A DNA stretch of 64,000 nt from Pseudomonas brassicacearum (GCF_009601685.2 NZ_CP045701.2:5580001-5644000), one strand, 5' to 3'. Positions 1 through 10,569 are shown, numbered from the stretch's first letter. Made by a program: numbers and translations. Notes: generated by a model from the sequence alone, not told the origin.

Positions 1-812
1 GGTCCGGAGGCGGCATAGCCCAGGAACACCAACAGCAGGATACGCGGTGGATCACTGAACACGACTGCGAACACCAGCACCACCGCCAGAATCGCCACGA
101 ACGGCACACGGCCCTTCAGGTCCAGCTCCTTGAAGCTGTTGTACTTGATGTTGCTGACCATCAGCATCCCGGCCGCCGCAACCAGCAGCGCCACCAGGAA
201 CGACATTTTTGAACCCTGGATCCCGTAATCGCTGAATGCCCAGACAACGCCTGCCACGACACCCGCCGCGGCCGGACTGGCCAGGCCGATGAAGTAACGT
301 TTGTCGGCCTTGCCGACCTGAGTGTTGAAACGAGCCAGGCGCAACGCCGCACCCGCCACATAGACAAAGGCAACCATCCAGCCGACCTTGCCCATGTCCC
401 CCAGCGCCCAGCCGAACGCCAGCAAGGCGGGAGCCACACCAAAGGCGACCATGTCGGACAGCGAATCGTATTCGGCGCCGAACGCGCTCTGGGTATTGGT
501 CATGCGGGCCACGCGCCCGTCCAGACCATCGAGCACCATGGCGACGAAGATCGCAATGGCGGCGAACGCGAAGTAACGGCTCGCCCCTGCGCTATCGCCA
601 GCGCTCAAGGCAGCCTGGGCACTCATGGAGTTGATGATGGAATAGAAACCGGCGAACAGGTTCGCGGTGGTGAACAGGTTCGGCAGCAGATAGATGCCAC
701 GATGCCGGACCTTACGGCCTTCAGCGTCATGGCCTTCTTCGACGTGTTCATCGATGGGCAACAGGCTTTCGGCGTCAGGAGCCTGGTTTGGCTCGTCGGG
801 ACGTTCGCTCAT
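1..812 (-). CDS. pssA: CDP-diacylglycerol--serine O-phosphatidyltransferase (3' end outside window)
   Basis: This enzyme makes phosphatidylserine from CDP-diacylglycerol and L-serine, the first committed step to phosphatidylethanolamine at the inner membrane. About 270 codons are visible. The N-terminal ~40 residues are charged and cytosolic. The CDP-alcohol phosphotransferase signature (D-G-x2-G-R-x-A-R, then S-x-F-G-x3-D-S-x2-D) lies at about residues 95-120, and hydrophobic segments follow to the window edge. Pseudomonas homologues are about 280 residues, so roughly a dozen C-terminal residues are probably missing. The start is the ATG complementary to 810-812. It lies downstream of ilvC on the same strand, separated by a terminator. 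Confidence 0.93.
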   Translation of the reverse strand, partial: MSERPDEPNQAPDAESLLPIDEHVEEGHDAEGRKVRHRGIYLLPNLFTTANLFAGFYSIINSMSAQAALSAGDSAGASRYFAFAAIAIFVAMVLDGLDGRVARMTNTQSAFGAEYDSLSDMVAFGVAPALLAFGWALGDMGKVGWMVAFVYVAGAALRLARFNTQVGKADKRYFIGLASPAAAGVVAGVVWAFSDYGIQGSKMSFLVALLVAAAGMLMVSNIKYNSFKELDLKGRVPFVAILAVVLVFAVVFSDPPRILLLVFLGYAASG

Positions 813-913
813 GGACAATACCTTGCAACGGTGTGAAAAATTCGACAGATGTCTGGGACGACGGTTCGCCCGCAAACGATGCAGCTTTATACCAGAAGCC
901 ACCGCCCAAACGA

Positions 914-939
914 AAAAACGCGGCCGAAGCCGCGTTTTT
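914..939 (-). terminator. Rho-independent terminator after ilvC
   Basis: An 11-bp perfect stem (AAAAACGCGGC / GCCGCGTTTTT) with a CGAA loop sits just past the ilvC stop. A/T runs on both sides make it usable from either strand. It separates the ilv genes from pssA. Confidence 0.85.
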
Positions 940-955
940 CGATCAAGCTCGCGAC

Positions 956-2017
<1,062 letters not shown>

Positions 2018-2509
2018 TTAAACGCTCAATACTTTGTCGCCACGGGCAATCCCGGTGACGCCACTGCGTACGGTTTCCAGAATCGAGGCAGTGCCGATCG
2101 ATTGAATGAAGCTGTCAAGCTTGTCGCTGGTACCGGTCAACTGAACGGTATAGACGCTGGCGCTGACATCGACGATCTGCCCACGATAAATATCGGTAGT
2201 GCGTTTGATCTCGGCGCGCTGGGCGCCGGTGGCCTTGACCTTGACCAGCATCAGTTCACGCTCGATGTGAGCGCTTTCCGACAGGTCCACCAGCTTGACC
2301 ACCTCGATCAGCTTGTTCAGGTTCTTGGTGATCTGCTCGATGATTTCATCGTGCCCTACGGTGGTCAGCGTCAGACGCGACAGGGTCGGGTCTTCGGTTG
2401 GCGCCACGGTCAGGCTTTCGATGTTGTAGTTGCGCTGCGAGAACAGGCCCACAACACGAGACAGAGCACCCGGTTCGTTTTCCAGAAGCAGGGAAATAAT
2501 ATGTCGCAT
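2018..2509 (-). CDS. ilvH: Acetolactate synthase small (regulatory) subunit
   Basis: This is the regulatory subunit of acetohydroxyacid synthase; it binds valine and controls the catalytic IlvI subunit. The 163 residues start MRHIISLLLENEPGALSRV, an N-terminal ACT domain (about residues 4-78), followed by the C-terminal domain typical of the family. An in-frame ATG ten codons upstream overlaps the ilvI stop region; the shorter start is chosen because it matches the family N-terminus. It lies 2 bp after ilvI, so the two are almost certainly co-translated. Confidence 0.97.
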   Translation of the reverse strand: MRHIISLLLENEPGALSRVVGLFSQRNYNIESLTVAPTEDPTLSRLTLTTVGHDEIIEQITKNLNKLIEVVKLVDLSESAHIERELMLVKVKATGAQRAEIKRTTDIYRGQIVDVSASVYTVQLTGTSDKLDSFIQSIGTASILETVRSGVTGIARGDKVLSV

Positions 2510-2511
2510 GA

Positions 2512-4236
2512 TTAGGTACGCTCCGTCTTGCTCAGCCACATATCGCGCATGGAGCCGTCTTTGATCTGCATCGGGTAGACGTGCTCGCTGGTGTCGACCG
2601 CAATATCGATCACCACCAGGCGATCCTTCATGGCGAACGCTTCCTCCATCTTCGACTTCAAATCCTTCGATTCGGTGATGCGCACGCCAACGTGACCGTA
2701 GGCCTCTGCCAGCTTGACGAAATCAGGCAACGATTCCATGTACGAGTGCGAGTGACGGCTGCCATAGCTCATGTCCTGCCACTGGCGAACCATCCCCAAC
2801 ACACCGTTGTTCAGGATCACGATCTTCACCGGCAAACCGTATTGCAGGCAGGTGGACAGTTCCTGGATGTTCATCTGGATGCTGCCCTCGCCCGTGACGC
2901 AGGCGACATCAGCCTCTGGAAAGCTCAACTTGATGCCCATGGCCGCCGGAAAACCGAAGCCCATGGTGCCCAGGCCGCCGGAGTTGATCCAGCGGTTGGG
3001 TTTGTCGAACTTGTAGTACTGCGCAGCGAACATCTGGTGCTGGCCCACGTCGGAGGTCACAAAGGCATCGCCCTTGGTCACTTCGCACAGGGTTTCGATC
3101 ACGGTCTGCGGCTTGATCACACTGCCGTCACCCTTGTCATAAGGGAACAGCCCACGATCGCCGCGCCATTCATCAACCTGCTTCCACCAACTGGCCACGG
3201 ACTCCTTGTTCGGAACCTCGCCGATTTCCTTGAGAATGGCGACCATTTCGGTCAGCACGCTCTCTACAGGACCGACAATCGGCACGTCTGCCTTGATGGT
3301 CTTGGAGATGGACGCCGGGTCGATGTCGATGTGGATGATCTTGGCGTTCGGGCAGAATTTCGCCGGACCATTGATGACGCGGTCGTCGAAACGTGCGCCG
3401 ACCGCCAGGATGACATCGGCGTGGTGCATCGCCAGGTTGGCGGTATAGCTGCCGTGCATGCCGAGCATACCGATGAACTGACGGTCGGTGCCCGGGAACG
3501 CGCCCAGGCCCATCAGCGTATTGGTGACCGGCAGGTTGAGCATTTTCGCCAGTTCGGTCAGCGGCGCGGAGCCACCACCGAGGATCACGCCACCACCGGA
3601 GTACAGCACAGGGCGCTTGGCCGCCAGCAGCATTTCGGCTGCCTTGCGGATTTGCCCGGAGTGGCCGCGTACGGCCGGGCTGTAGGAACGCAGCTTGGCT
3701 TTTTTCGGGAAGATGTATTCGAACTTCTCGGCCGGGTTGGTCATGTCTTTCGGGACATCGACCACGACCGGGCCCGGACGCCCGGATTCTGCCAGGTAGA
3801 ACGCCTTCTTCATGACTTCCGGGATTTCCGACGCGTGCTTGATCATGAAGCTGTGCTTCACGATCGGCCGGGAGATACCGATCATGTCGGTTTCCTGGAA
3901 TGCATCGGTGCCGACCATGGTGCTGGGCACCTGGCCGGAGATGATCACCATCGGGATGGAGTCCATGTACGCGGTGGCGATACCGGTGATGGCGTTCGTG
4001 GCGCCTGGACCGGAAGTCACCAGTACCACGCCGGCCTTGCCGGTGGCACGGGCATAGCCGTCAGCCATATGGGTGGCCGCCTGCTCGTGACGAACCAGGA
4101 TGTGAGTCACTTCCGGTTCTTTGAACAGGGCATCATAGACATGAAGAAGAGCACCACCGGGGTACCCGTAGATATATTTGACGCCTTCGTCACGCAAAAA
4201 GCGGACGAGCATCTCACCGCCAGATAAAAGCTCCAC
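2512..4236 (-). CDS. ilvI: Acetolactate synthase large (catalytic) subunit
   Basis: This ThDP- and FAD-dependent subunit condenses two pyruvates, or pyruvate with 2-oxobutyrate, in the first common step of branched-chain amino acid synthesis. It has 574 residues. The catalytic glutamate is in R-H-E-Q-A-A (E51), and the ThDP-binding motif near the C-terminus reads G-E-G-S...N-N rather than the usual G-D-G. I chose the GTG at 4234-4236, preceded by AGAGGTG, because it gives the family N-terminus ([13 protein letters not shown]). An ATG 12 codons upstream gives an unlikely extension. A leader of over 200 nt may precede it. Confidence 0.96.
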   Translation of the reverse strand: MELLSGGEMLVRFLRDEGVKYIYGYPGGALLHVYDALFKEPEVTHILVRHEQAATHMADGYARATGKAGVVLVTSGPGATNAITGIATAYMDSIPMVIISGQVPSTMVGTDAFQETDMIGISRPIVKHSFMIKHASEIPEVMKKAFYLAESGRPGPVVVDVPKDMTNPAEKFEYIFPKKAKLRSYSPAVRGHSGQIRKAAEMLLAAKRPVLYSGGGVILGGGSAPLTELAKMLNLPVTNTLMGLGAFPGTDRQFIGMLGMHGSYTANLAMHHADVILAVGARFDDRVINGPAKFCPNAKIIHIDIDPASISKTIKADVPIVGPVESVLTEMVAILKEIGEVPNKESVASWWKQVDEWRGDRGLFPYDKGDGSVIKPQTVIETLCEVTKGDAFVTSDVGQHQMFAAQYYKFDKPNRWINSGGLGTMGFGFPAAMGIKLSFPEADVACVTGEGSIQMNIQELSTCLQYGLPVKIVILNNGVLGMVRQWQDMSYGSRHSHSYMESLPDFVKLAEAYGHVGVRITESKDLKSKMEEAFAMKDRLVVIDIAVDTSEHVYPMQIKDGSMRDMWLSKTERT

Positions 4237-4637
4237 GTTGTTCACCTCTAAAACGCCAGAATACCGACCCACAAGAAAGGGACGGGTCTTAATAGGTTTA
4301 CTTCTCGGCAGAGCATGAGCGACGGTGGTCGCCGACTACGTCAGCACTGACTGAGCAAGTATTGGGATCGTCCCAAGTGTTGCGGGCCTTTCCCACCCAG
4401 CGCGAGGTAACGCGTTGCGGGTGTAACAGGTCGGCGCGGATGTGCGCCTCATGATCTGCCGAGTGGGTCTGCTTCTGGCAGTCCCTCTACAGCGGACTTT
4501 GGATTCTTCTGTTTCGCCTCCTTCAAGTCAAGTCGTCTATGTGCTTTATTCGAAGTAAGCGCATGAGAACGCAAGAAAAAACCTTTAAACGGCAACTGTG
4601 TTAGCTTCAATTGCGCAACCCATGACAAGGAAACAGC
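4237..4637. other. Intergenic region with long ilv leader
   Basis: This 400-bp gap between ilvI (leftward) and the DUF4124 gene (rightward) holds no recognisable protein gene. On the minus strand it has a plausible sigma70 promoter (4503-4531), which would give an untranslated leader of about 260 nt. Inside it are a small hairpin (TTGGGA-CGA-TCCCAA, 4361-4375) and a 38-codon ORF (4336-4452) whose last 14 residues include six Leu/Ile/Val. This could be an attenuation leader, but no clear U-tract terminator follows. Confidence 0.4.
4503..4531 (-). promoter_or_regulatory. Candidate sigma70 promoter of the ilvI-ilvH-ilvC operon
   Basis: On the minus strand, TTGACT (complement of 4526-4531) and AAGAAT (complement of 4503-4508) are spaced by 17 bp. 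It is the best match found in the gap, and it implies transcription starting near 4496. Confidence 0.4.
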
Positions 4638-5060
4638 ATGCGAATGATCTTCTTGACGGCCAGCCTGCTGGTTGGCCTGAGCCCGATGTGCATGGCCGGT
4701 CAGATCTACAAATGGGTGGACGCCCAAGGCGTTACCCACTTCAGCGCCCAGCCGCCCGAAGGCACGGAGGCCACAACCGTGATCAAGTCCGCCCCGCCTC
4801 CCGCCAAACCGGCGGCACCGCCGTCTGGCGGGGTCATTGGCGACCAGAAGGCCATCGACCAACAGGTCAAGAAAGAGATTGCCGAGCAGCAAGCCCAACT
4901 CAAGGCGTTCTGCGAACAGGCCCGGACCAACCTGGCACAATTGCAGAACAACCCCAGGGTTCGCGAAGACGTGGAAGGAGAAATGCGCCGCCTCACCGAT
5001 GAAGAGCGGCGCCTGCGGATCGACGAGACCCGCAAGCAAATCGAGGAGAACTGTCAGTAA
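4638..5060 (+). CDS. DUF4124 domain-containing periplasmic protein
   Basis: This 140-residue protein has a clear signal peptide (about residues 1-20, cut near M-C-M-A-G) followed by a DUF4124 domain (QIYKWVDAQGVTHFS, from residue 22). A proline/alanine-rich linker and a charged, probably coiled-coil C-terminal half with three cysteines follow. DUF4124 proteins are common in gamma-proteobacterial envelopes and their biochemical role is unknown. The ATG follows AAGGAAACAGC. It stands alone between ilvI (opposite strand) and the convergent yqcC gene, whose end lies 6 bp away. Confidence 0.85.
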   Translation: MRMIFLTASLLVGLSPMCMAGQIYKWVDAQGVTHFSAQPPEGTEATTVIKSAPPPAKPAAPPSGGVIGDQKAIDQQVKKEIAEQQAQLKAFCEQARTNLAQLQNNPRVREDVEGEMRRLTDEERRLRIDETRKQIEENCQ

Positions 5061-5066
5061 CGTCGG

Positions 5067-5396
5067 TCAGCCGGCGTTGCTGATCAACTGATCGAACTGC
5101 GCCAGCAGCCGCTGTAACTCCATCCCCTGCCCTGGCCGCTGGGCATAGACCATCTCGGCCATGGCAAGGATGCCCGAGGCGTTGGGCAGCGGCAGGTCGT
5201 TTTCCAGGATGGCTTTCATCCTGGGCAGGAAAATCCATTGCAGCCATTGCTCGAAGTCCAGCGTGTCGACCGCGAACGGCTCGACACTGGCCAGTGCCTG
5301 CGCCGAAGGCGAAACATCGCTCCACCAGCCCTGGACCCGCAGTTCCCGCTCGATCAACAGCAACTGATCGGCGATCTGAGGAAAACGCGTATCCAT
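5067..5396 (-). CDS. yqcC: YqcC family protein (DUF446)
   Basis: This is a 109-residue, mainly helical cytosolic protein of the YqcC family, with the conserved W-L-Q-W-I-F-L-P-R-M stretch at about residues 51-60. In enterobacteria yqcC sits next to truC; the function is unknown. Here it is the last gene of mrcB - TPR lipoprotein - yqcC, and its ATG overlaps the upstream stop codon (TGATG), so translation is coupled. The operon context hints at, but does not prove, a link to cell-envelope work. Confidence 0.85.
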   Translation of the reverse strand: MDTRFPQIADQLLLIERELRVQGWWSDVSPSAQALASVEPFAVDTLDFEQWLQWIFLPRMKAILENDLPLPNASGILAMAEMVYAQRPGQGMELQRLLAQFDQLISNAG

Positions 5397-6115
5397 CAGA
5401 GCGAAACCTTGGCCTTCTGACGGGCCAATGCCGCACCAGCGGAATCGCCCTGTTTCTCACGGGCCTGAGCGATCAATTCCCACAGGCTGGCCTGAAGTGC
5501 CGGGCGACCACTGGATAGTGTCAGGCCACGACGGGCCAGCTGTTCGGCTTGCGGCGCATCGCCCTGGGCCATGCGCACCTGGGCCAGGCGATAAAGCACC
5601 TGGGGTTCGCGCGGTGCCACACGCTGGGCACGCTCCAGGCTGGAAGACGCACCATTGAGGTCGCCGCCGGCCTGTTGCTGTTGCGCCGTGGTCAGCAGGG
5701 CCAGCACCGGGCCGTCCAGTTGTTCATCGGCGGACAAACCACCGGCCCCTGCCGACGGGATGCTGCTCGGCGTCGAAGGCATGCTGTAGCTACCCTGATC
5801 GATCGGCGAGGTCTCGATAGGCCCCGGGATGATCGGGCCCGGCGTGATCGGCGTGCCACTGATCGGCGCCGAGGTCGTCGCGCCGCCACCAGGCACCATC
5901 ACGACGACACCGGTGTCGCCCTGCGGGATTGCCTGGACCTGGCCCTGCGCCGGCCGCTTCACTGTCGTTTGACGGAAACCGCCGTTGGCCGAGACGCGCT
6001 CGCTGTTGGACACAGCGGTGCCGGAATCAACGACCGGAATCGAACCGCGTTGTACGGTAGAGCAACCACTGAGCAAAGCCACGGCCGTTACCGCTGGAAT
6101 CAACCACTTGTTCAC
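5396..6115 (-). CDS. TPR-containing outer-membrane lipoprotein
   Basis: The 239-residue protein has a lipoprotein signal with lipobox L-L-S-G-C (Cys18). A low-complexity Pro/Gly/Ser/Thr linker covers about residues 75-125, followed by tetratricopeptide-like helices (PREPQVLYRLAQVRMAQGD and downstream) to the C-terminus. It starts 16 bp after the mrcB stop and overlaps yqcC by one base. TPR lipoproteins beside PBP1b genes may help organise peptidoglycan synthesis, much as LpoB activates PBP1b in E. coli, but that role is inference from position only. Confidence 0.85.
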   Translation of the reverse strand: MNKWLIPAVTAVALLSGCSTVQRGSIPVVDSGTAVSNSERVSANGGFRQTTVKRPAQGQVQAIPQGDTGVVVMVPGGGATTSAPISGTPITPGPIIPGPIETSPIDQGSYSMPSTPSSIPSAGAGGLSADEQLDGPVLALLTTAQQQQAGGDLNGASSSLERAQRVAPREPQVLYRLAQVRMAQGDAPQAEQLARRGLTLSSGRPALQASLWELIAQAREKQGDSAGAALARQKAKVSL

Positions 6116-6131
6116 TTGAAGCCCTCTTTGC

Positions 6132-8450
6132 TTAATTCATCCAGTCCTTGACCCAATCCATCACCGATTCGGCGGGATTGGTGCCGCCACAGGCTGCACC
6201 GGGTGGCGGTTCGCTGCCGCGAATATACGGCATCTGCACGGCACCCGGGCAATTGGCATCGGAACCTTGCCCCGTACGCGAATCGACCCACGCCTGGACG
6301 ATGTTGTCCGGTTGCGGCATGTCCAGCGGCAACGGATCGGCCTTGCGCATGAAACTGGTCCAGACCTGCAGCGCGCCGGTGGCACCGGTGAACGGGGTCT
6401 TGCCATTGTCATCACGTCCGAGCCAGACCACCGCCAGCAGGTCCTGGCTGAAACCGGCGAACCAGCTGTCGCGCGAGTCGTTACTGGTGCCGGTCTTGCC
6501 CGCCAGGGTCAGGGTCCGGGGCAGCACGTTATAGACCGAGCTGCCGGTGCCTTCACGCATGACCCGCTGCATCGCGCTCTGGATCAGGTAAATGGAGGCT
6601 GGGTCGAAACGTTGCTGGATCTGGAACGGATAACGCTTGAGCGGCTCGCCATCGGCGGTCAGGACGCTGCGGATCCCGCGCATCGGCGTATTGAAGCCAC
6701 CGTTGGCCAGCGTCTGGTACATGGCCGCCACTTCGATCGGCGTAAGGCCACCGGCCCCCAACAACATCGATGGAAACGCCGGGAATTCGCGACTCACCCC
6801 CAGGCGCGCCAGGGTCTTGAGTACGTTCGGCACGCCGACTTCCAGCCCGAGGCGAGCCGTCGACAGGTTGTAGGAATGCGCCAACCCCTGGTATAGGAAC
6901 ACCGTGCCGTGGGAACGACGATCATAGTTCTGCGGCTTCCAGACCTGGCCATCCGCGCCCTTGACCGAGAACGCCTCGTCCGACAGCCAACTGGTCAACG
7001 TGTACTGGCTCGGCTTTTCCAGGGCGGTGAGGTACACCGCCGGCTTGATCAGCGAGCCAATCGGACGCACCGCATCCAGGGCTCGGTTGAAGCCGGCGAA
7101 ACTGGCCTGGCGGCTGCCGATCATGGCCTGGACTTCACCGGTTTCCGGGTTGGTCACCACCATCGCGGCTTCAACTTCATCAGAGCCCTTGCGCCCGGCC
7201 AACCGTTTGAAGGTGTCATTGACCGAAGCTTCAGCCTTCATCTGCAGGATCGGGTCGAAACTGGTGAAGATCCGCAAGCCTTCTTCAGTCAAGTCTTCGT
7301 CGCGGTAGTCCTCACGCAGTTGACGCTTGACCAGGTCCATGAAGCCCGGGAACGAACTGTCTGCCAGACGGCCACGCTTGGTCACGCCCAACGGCATCTT
7401 TTTCGCTGCCTCGACTTGCTCGGCCGTCGCCACACCCTGTTGTTGCAGCAGGTCGAGCACCAGGTTGCGCCGTTCGAGGGCACGCTCCGGATTACGCCGC
7501 GGGTTGTAGGAAGACGGCCCCTTGACCATGCCCACCAGCAGCGCCACCTGATGCAGCTTGAGCTCGGACAGCGGCTGGCTGAAGAAGAACTGGCTGGCGA
7601 GGCCGAAACCGTGCACCGCCCGTTGACCGTCCTGGCCGATAAATACCTCGTTGAGGTAGGCCTCCAGGATCTCCCGCTTGTCGTAGTGCAACTCCAGCAA
7701 CAACGCCATCATGGCTTCGGTCAACTTGCGGGTCAGGCTGCGCTCGTTGGTCAGGTAGAAGTTCTTGACCAATTGTTGGGTCAGGGTACTGCCGCCCTGG
7801 CGCATATGGCCCGAGGAGGTGTTGACCCAGATGGCCCGGGCAATCGATTTGGGCGAGACGCCGAAGTGATGGTAGAAGTCGCGGTCTTCGACGGCGATCA
7901 GCGTATCGAGCAGGAACGGCGGCACCTGGTCGATCTTGATCAGGATCCGGTCTTCGAGGTTCTTGGGGTACAGGCCACCAATGAGCAGTGGCTCGAGGCG
8001 CACCACCGACAGGCTGGCGTTCTTGGCGCCGGTCAGTGCAGCGACATAATCGCCGGAAAAACGCACCCGCACCGGTTGCGCCTGCTCCAGGCCCTCATAG
8101 AACTGGAAGCCACGGGTGTTGAGGTCGATGGTATTGCCATTGACCGAGGCCTCCCCCGGGCCATTGACCACGCTTTCACGGCGATAACCCAAGGCATCGA
8201 GTTCGGTCAGGAAATCGTCCTTGCTCAGCTTTTGTCCGACGAACAGCTCCAACGGCCGGGCATAGACCTTGGCCGGAATGGTCCAGCGCTTGCCGGAGAA
8301 CTTCTCCTGGACCACGGCATCGAGATAGACCGCAAAACCGGCGAGCACGACAAGGCCCACCAGACTGAGTTTAAGGGCCCAGCCCATCCAGGGCCGCAGG
8401 CGGCTGGCGGGTGGTTTCTTGGGGGTACGGGGAGATCGGGTACGAGTCAT
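6132..8450 (-). CDS. mrcB: Penicillin-binding protein 1b (bifunctional glycosyltransferase/transpeptidase)
   Basis: PBP1b polymerises lipid II and cross-links the strands in the periplasm. The 772 residues contain a short basic cytosolic tail, one membrane anchor (about 25-48), a UB2H-like segment, the GT51 domain (E-D-R-D-F-Y-x-H-x-G and Q-G-G-S-T-L-T-Q-Q-L-V-K-N) and the transpeptidase domain with S-L-I-K, S-Y-N and K-T-G-T motifs. It ends in a Cys-containing tail. It heads an operon with a lipoprotein and yqcC and is divergent from the gene at 8580. No motif is missing. Confidence 0.97.
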   Translation of the reverse strand: MTRTRSPRTPKKPPASRLRPWMGWALKLSLVGLVVLAGFAVYLDAVVQEKFSGKRWTIPAKVYARPLELFVGQKLSKDDFLTELDALGYRRESVVNGPGEASVNGNTIDLNTRGFQFYEGLEQAQPVRVRFSGDYVAALTGAKNASLSVVRLEPLLIGGLYPKNLEDRILIKIDQVPPFLLDTLIAVEDRDFYHHFGVSPKSIARAIWVNTSSGHMRQGGSTLTQQLVKNFYLTNERSLTRKLTEAMMALLLELHYDKREILEAYLNEVFIGQDGQRAVHGFGLASQFFFSQPLSELKLHQVALLVGMVKGPSSYNPRRNPERALERRNLVLDLLQQQGVATAEQVEAAKKMPLGVTKRGRLADSSFPGFMDLVKRQLREDYRDEDLTEEGLRIFTSFDPILQMKAEASVNDTFKRLAGRKGSDEVEAAMVVTNPETGEVQAMIGSRQASFAGFNRALDAVRPIGSLIKPAVYLTALEKPSQYTLTSWLSDEAFSVKGADGQVWKPQNYDRRSHGTVFLYQGLAHSYNLSTARLGLEVGVPNVLKTLARLGVSREFPAFPSMLLGAGGLTPIEVAAMYQTLANGGFNTPMRGIRSVLTADGEPLKRYPFQIQQRFDPASIYLIQSAMQRVMREGTGSSVYNVLPRTLTLAGKTGTSNDSRDSWFAGFSQDLLAVVWLGRDDNGKTPFTGATGALQVWTSFMRKADPLPLDMPQPDNIVQAWVDSRTGQGSDANCPGAVQMPYIRGSEPPPGAACGGTNPAESVMDWVKDWMN

Positions 8451-8579
8451 GGCGGCGGATTATACGCACTTTGTCGCGGTTCAACATGAGCCCAGCCACA
8501 CAGGTCATCCGGTTTGCGTTCGCGTCGCTTGCCGCCATAATGACGACCTCGAATTTTTCCAGACTCTGAAGGACCGCCC

Positions 8580-10136
8580 GTGAGCCAATCCCTGATCGCT
8601 GCCCTGCAAAACCCGGCCCTCTACCCGCATCCCGTTGAAGGGTTTCAGGTCATCGAAACCCATATTTCCTGGGTATTGCTCACTGGGCCATACGCCTACA
8701 AATTCAAAAAACCGGTCAACTTCGGCTTCCTCGATTTCACCAGCCTCGAGGCGCGCCAGCATTTCTGTGACGAAGAGTTGCGCCTCAACCAGCGTCTGAC
8801 CCAGGATCTGTATCTGGAGGTCCTGCCGATTACCGGCAGCGCCGAAGCGCCACAACTGGGTGGCGACGGCCCGGCCATCGAATACGCCCTGAAGATGCGT
8901 CAGTTCCCCCAGAGCCAACTGCTCAGCACGCTGCAAGCCAACGGCGAACTGACCACCGCGCACATCGACGAGATGGCCACGCAGATCGCCCAGTTCCACC
9001 TTTCCACGCCCAAGGTGCCCGCCGAAAACGACGCTGGCACCCCGCAAAGCGTGATGGCACCGGTGCTGCAGAACTTCGAACAGATCCGCCCGTTCCTCAA
9101 CGACAAGGCCGACCTGTTGCAACTCGAAGCCTTGCAAGCCTGGGCCGAAAGCAGTTTCGAACGCCTCAAGCCGCTGCTCACCCAGCGCAAGGCTGAAGGT
9201 TTCATCCGCGAATGCCACGGTGATATCCACCTGGGCAACGCCACCGTGATCGACGGCAAGGTGGTGATTTTCGATTGCATCGAGTTCAACGAACCGTTCC
9301 GTTTCACCGACGTCTACGCCGACACCGCGTTCCTGGCAATGGACCTGGAAGACCGCGGCCTGAAGTCGCTGGCGCGGCGTTTCGTCAGCCAATACCTGGA
9401 ACTGACCGGTGATTACCAGGGCCTGGAGCTGTTGAACTTCTATAAAGCCTATCGCGCCCTCGTCCGGGCAAAAGTCGCGCTGTTCAGCATGCCAGCCGAA
9501 GCCGATCCGGTGCAGCGGGCCACCACCCTGCGCCAGTACCGCAACTACGCCAACCTGGCCGAGAGCTACAGCACCATTCCTTCGCGCTTCCTGGCCATCA
9601 CCCACGGCGTTTCGGCCGTTGGCAAAAGCCATGTCGCGATGCGCCTGGTAGAGGCGCTGGGCGCCATCCGCCTGCGTTCGGACGTGGAGCGCAAGCGCCT
9701 GTTCGGCCAGCAACAGGTCCCCAACGATCCACAGGCCGGCATTTATAACAGCGATGCCAGCAGCGCGACCTACGCTCGCCTGCATGAAATCGCCGCAGTG
9801 ATCCTGCACGCCGGATTCCCGGTGGTGATCGATGCCACTTACCTCAAGCGTGATCAGCGCGACGCAGCGGCGAAAATCGCCGAGGCCACGGGTGCTCCGT
9901 TCCTGATCCTCGATTGCGAGGCGCCGCAAGCGGTCATCGAAAGCCGCCTGGCGCAGCGTCAGGCCGACCAGAAAGACCCCTCCGATGCGAACCTGGCGGT
10001 CATTGCCGCACAACAATCCAGCCGTGAAGCCCTGACCCCAGCGGAAATTCTCTGCAGCAAACGGGTCCAAACCAACGAAAGCGGCACACTCGACATCGTG
10101 GTCGCGCAGATCCGTCAACGCCTGCCAGGCCTGTAG
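8580..10136 (+). CDS. Bifunctional phosphotransferase-like / P-loop ATPase protein
   Basis: The 518 residues form two parts. The N-terminal half resembles aminoglycoside phosphotransferase/choline-kinase folds, with the catalytic loop C-H-G-D-I-H-L-G-N at 212-220 and a downstream F-D-C-I-E-F-N metal-binding stretch. The C-terminal half is a zeta-toxin/nucleotide-kinase-like P-loop domain with G-V-S-A-V-G-K-S at 343-350. Proteins with this architecture are widespread in Pseudomonas as AAA family ATPases; the substrate is not known. The start is GTG (8580), giving the family N-terminus. It is monocistronic and divergent from mrcB. Confidence 0.85.
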   Translation: MSQSLIAALQNPALYPHPVEGFQVIETHISWVLLTGPYAYKFKKPVNFGFLDFTSLEARQHFCDEELRLNQRLTQDLYLEVLPITGSAEAPQLGGDGPAIEYALKMRQFPQSQLLSTLQANGELTTAHIDEMATQIAQFHLSTPKVPAENDAGTPQSVMAPVLQNFEQIRPFLNDKADLLQLEALQAWAESSFERLKPLLTQRKAEGFIRECHGDIHLGNATVIDGKVVIFDCIEFNEPFRFTDVYADTAFLAMDLEDRGLKSLARRFVSQYLELTGDYQGLELLNFYKAYRALVRAKVALFSMPAEADPVQRATTLRQYRNYANLAESYSTIPSRFLAITHGVSAVGKSHVAMRLVEALGAIRLRSDVERKRLFGQQQVPNDPQAGIYNSDASSATYARLHEIAAVILHAGFPVVIDATYLKRDQRDAAAKIAEATGAPFLILDCEAPQAVIESRLAQRQADQKDPSDANLAVIAAQQSSREALTPAEILCSKRVQTNESGTLDIVVAQIRQRLPGL

Positions 10137-10147
10137 TTAACTATTTC

Positions 10148-10180
10148 GGCCGTGAACCGATGCCCGACTTCACGGCCGTC
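10148..10180 (+). terminator. Possible terminator after the P-loop protein gene
   Basis: A 10-bp perfect inverted repeat (CGGCCGTGAA / TTCACGGCCG) lies 11 bp past the stop. There is no clear T-run, so it may be a weak terminator or only a palindrome. Confidence 0.4.
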
Positions 10181-10198
10181 AAATAGTGGCACTATACT
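10169..10198 (+). promoter_or_regulatory. Candidate promoter for the pentapeptide protein gene
   Basis: TATACT at 10193-10198 is a good -10, with a weak -35 (TTCACG, 10169-10174) 18 bp upstream. It sits 30 bp before the start codon and overlaps the preceding palindrome. Confidence 0.35.
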
Positions 10199-10227
10199 GG
10201 CGTCATAAAACCAACAGGTGATATGAA

Positions 10228-10569
10228 ATGAGCCTTCCCAAGCTTCTCAATACCCCGCTTTATGCCTTGTTGCGCAAAGATGATATCGCCGGGTTCAACA
10301 ACGAACGTCCACAAGGCCTGGTCGACATGCGCGGCGGCGACTTTCGAGGCCTTGACCTGCGGGAACTGAACGCGGACGACGTTGACTTCAGCGACGCCTA
10401 CTTCCGCTCCGCCGACCTGCGTGGTATCGATTTTCGCAAGTCTTCACTGGAAGGCGCGAGCCTGGCCCATGCACAAATCTCTGGAGCCTACTTCCCGCCC
10501 GAACTGTCTGCGGACGAGATCCTGATGTCGATGAACTTCGGCACCCGCCTGCGCTACCGCACCCGCTGA
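10228..10569 (+). CDS. Pentapeptide repeat protein
   Basis: This is a 113-residue protein with a short non-repeated N-terminus and five-residue repeats of the A(D/N)LxX type across about residues 33-90 (for example F-R-G-L-D, L-R-E-L-N, F-S-D-A-Y, L-R-G-I-D, L-E-G-A-S). Such repeats form a right-handed beta helix; some members mimic DNA and protect gyrase, but most have no known role. The conserved N-terminus (MSLPKLLNTPLYALLR) recurs in Pseudomonas. The gene stands alone with its own likely promoter. Confidence 0.85.
   Translation: MSLPKLLNTPLYALLRKDDIAGFNNERPQGLVDMRGGDFRGLDLRELNADDVDFSDAYFRSADLRGIDFRKSSLEGASLAHAQISGAYFPPELSADEILMSMNFGTRLRYRTR

Noticed and set aside
2512..4236. Loss of ThDP motif in IlvI (G-E-G for G-D-G)
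   Set aside because: All other active-site features are intact. I believe Glu at this place is normal in Pseudomonas enzymes, so I do not call it a defect.
4449..5039. 196-codon frame opposite the DUF4124 gene
   Set aside because: The DUF4124 protein has a signal peptide and a known domain; the antisense frame has neither.
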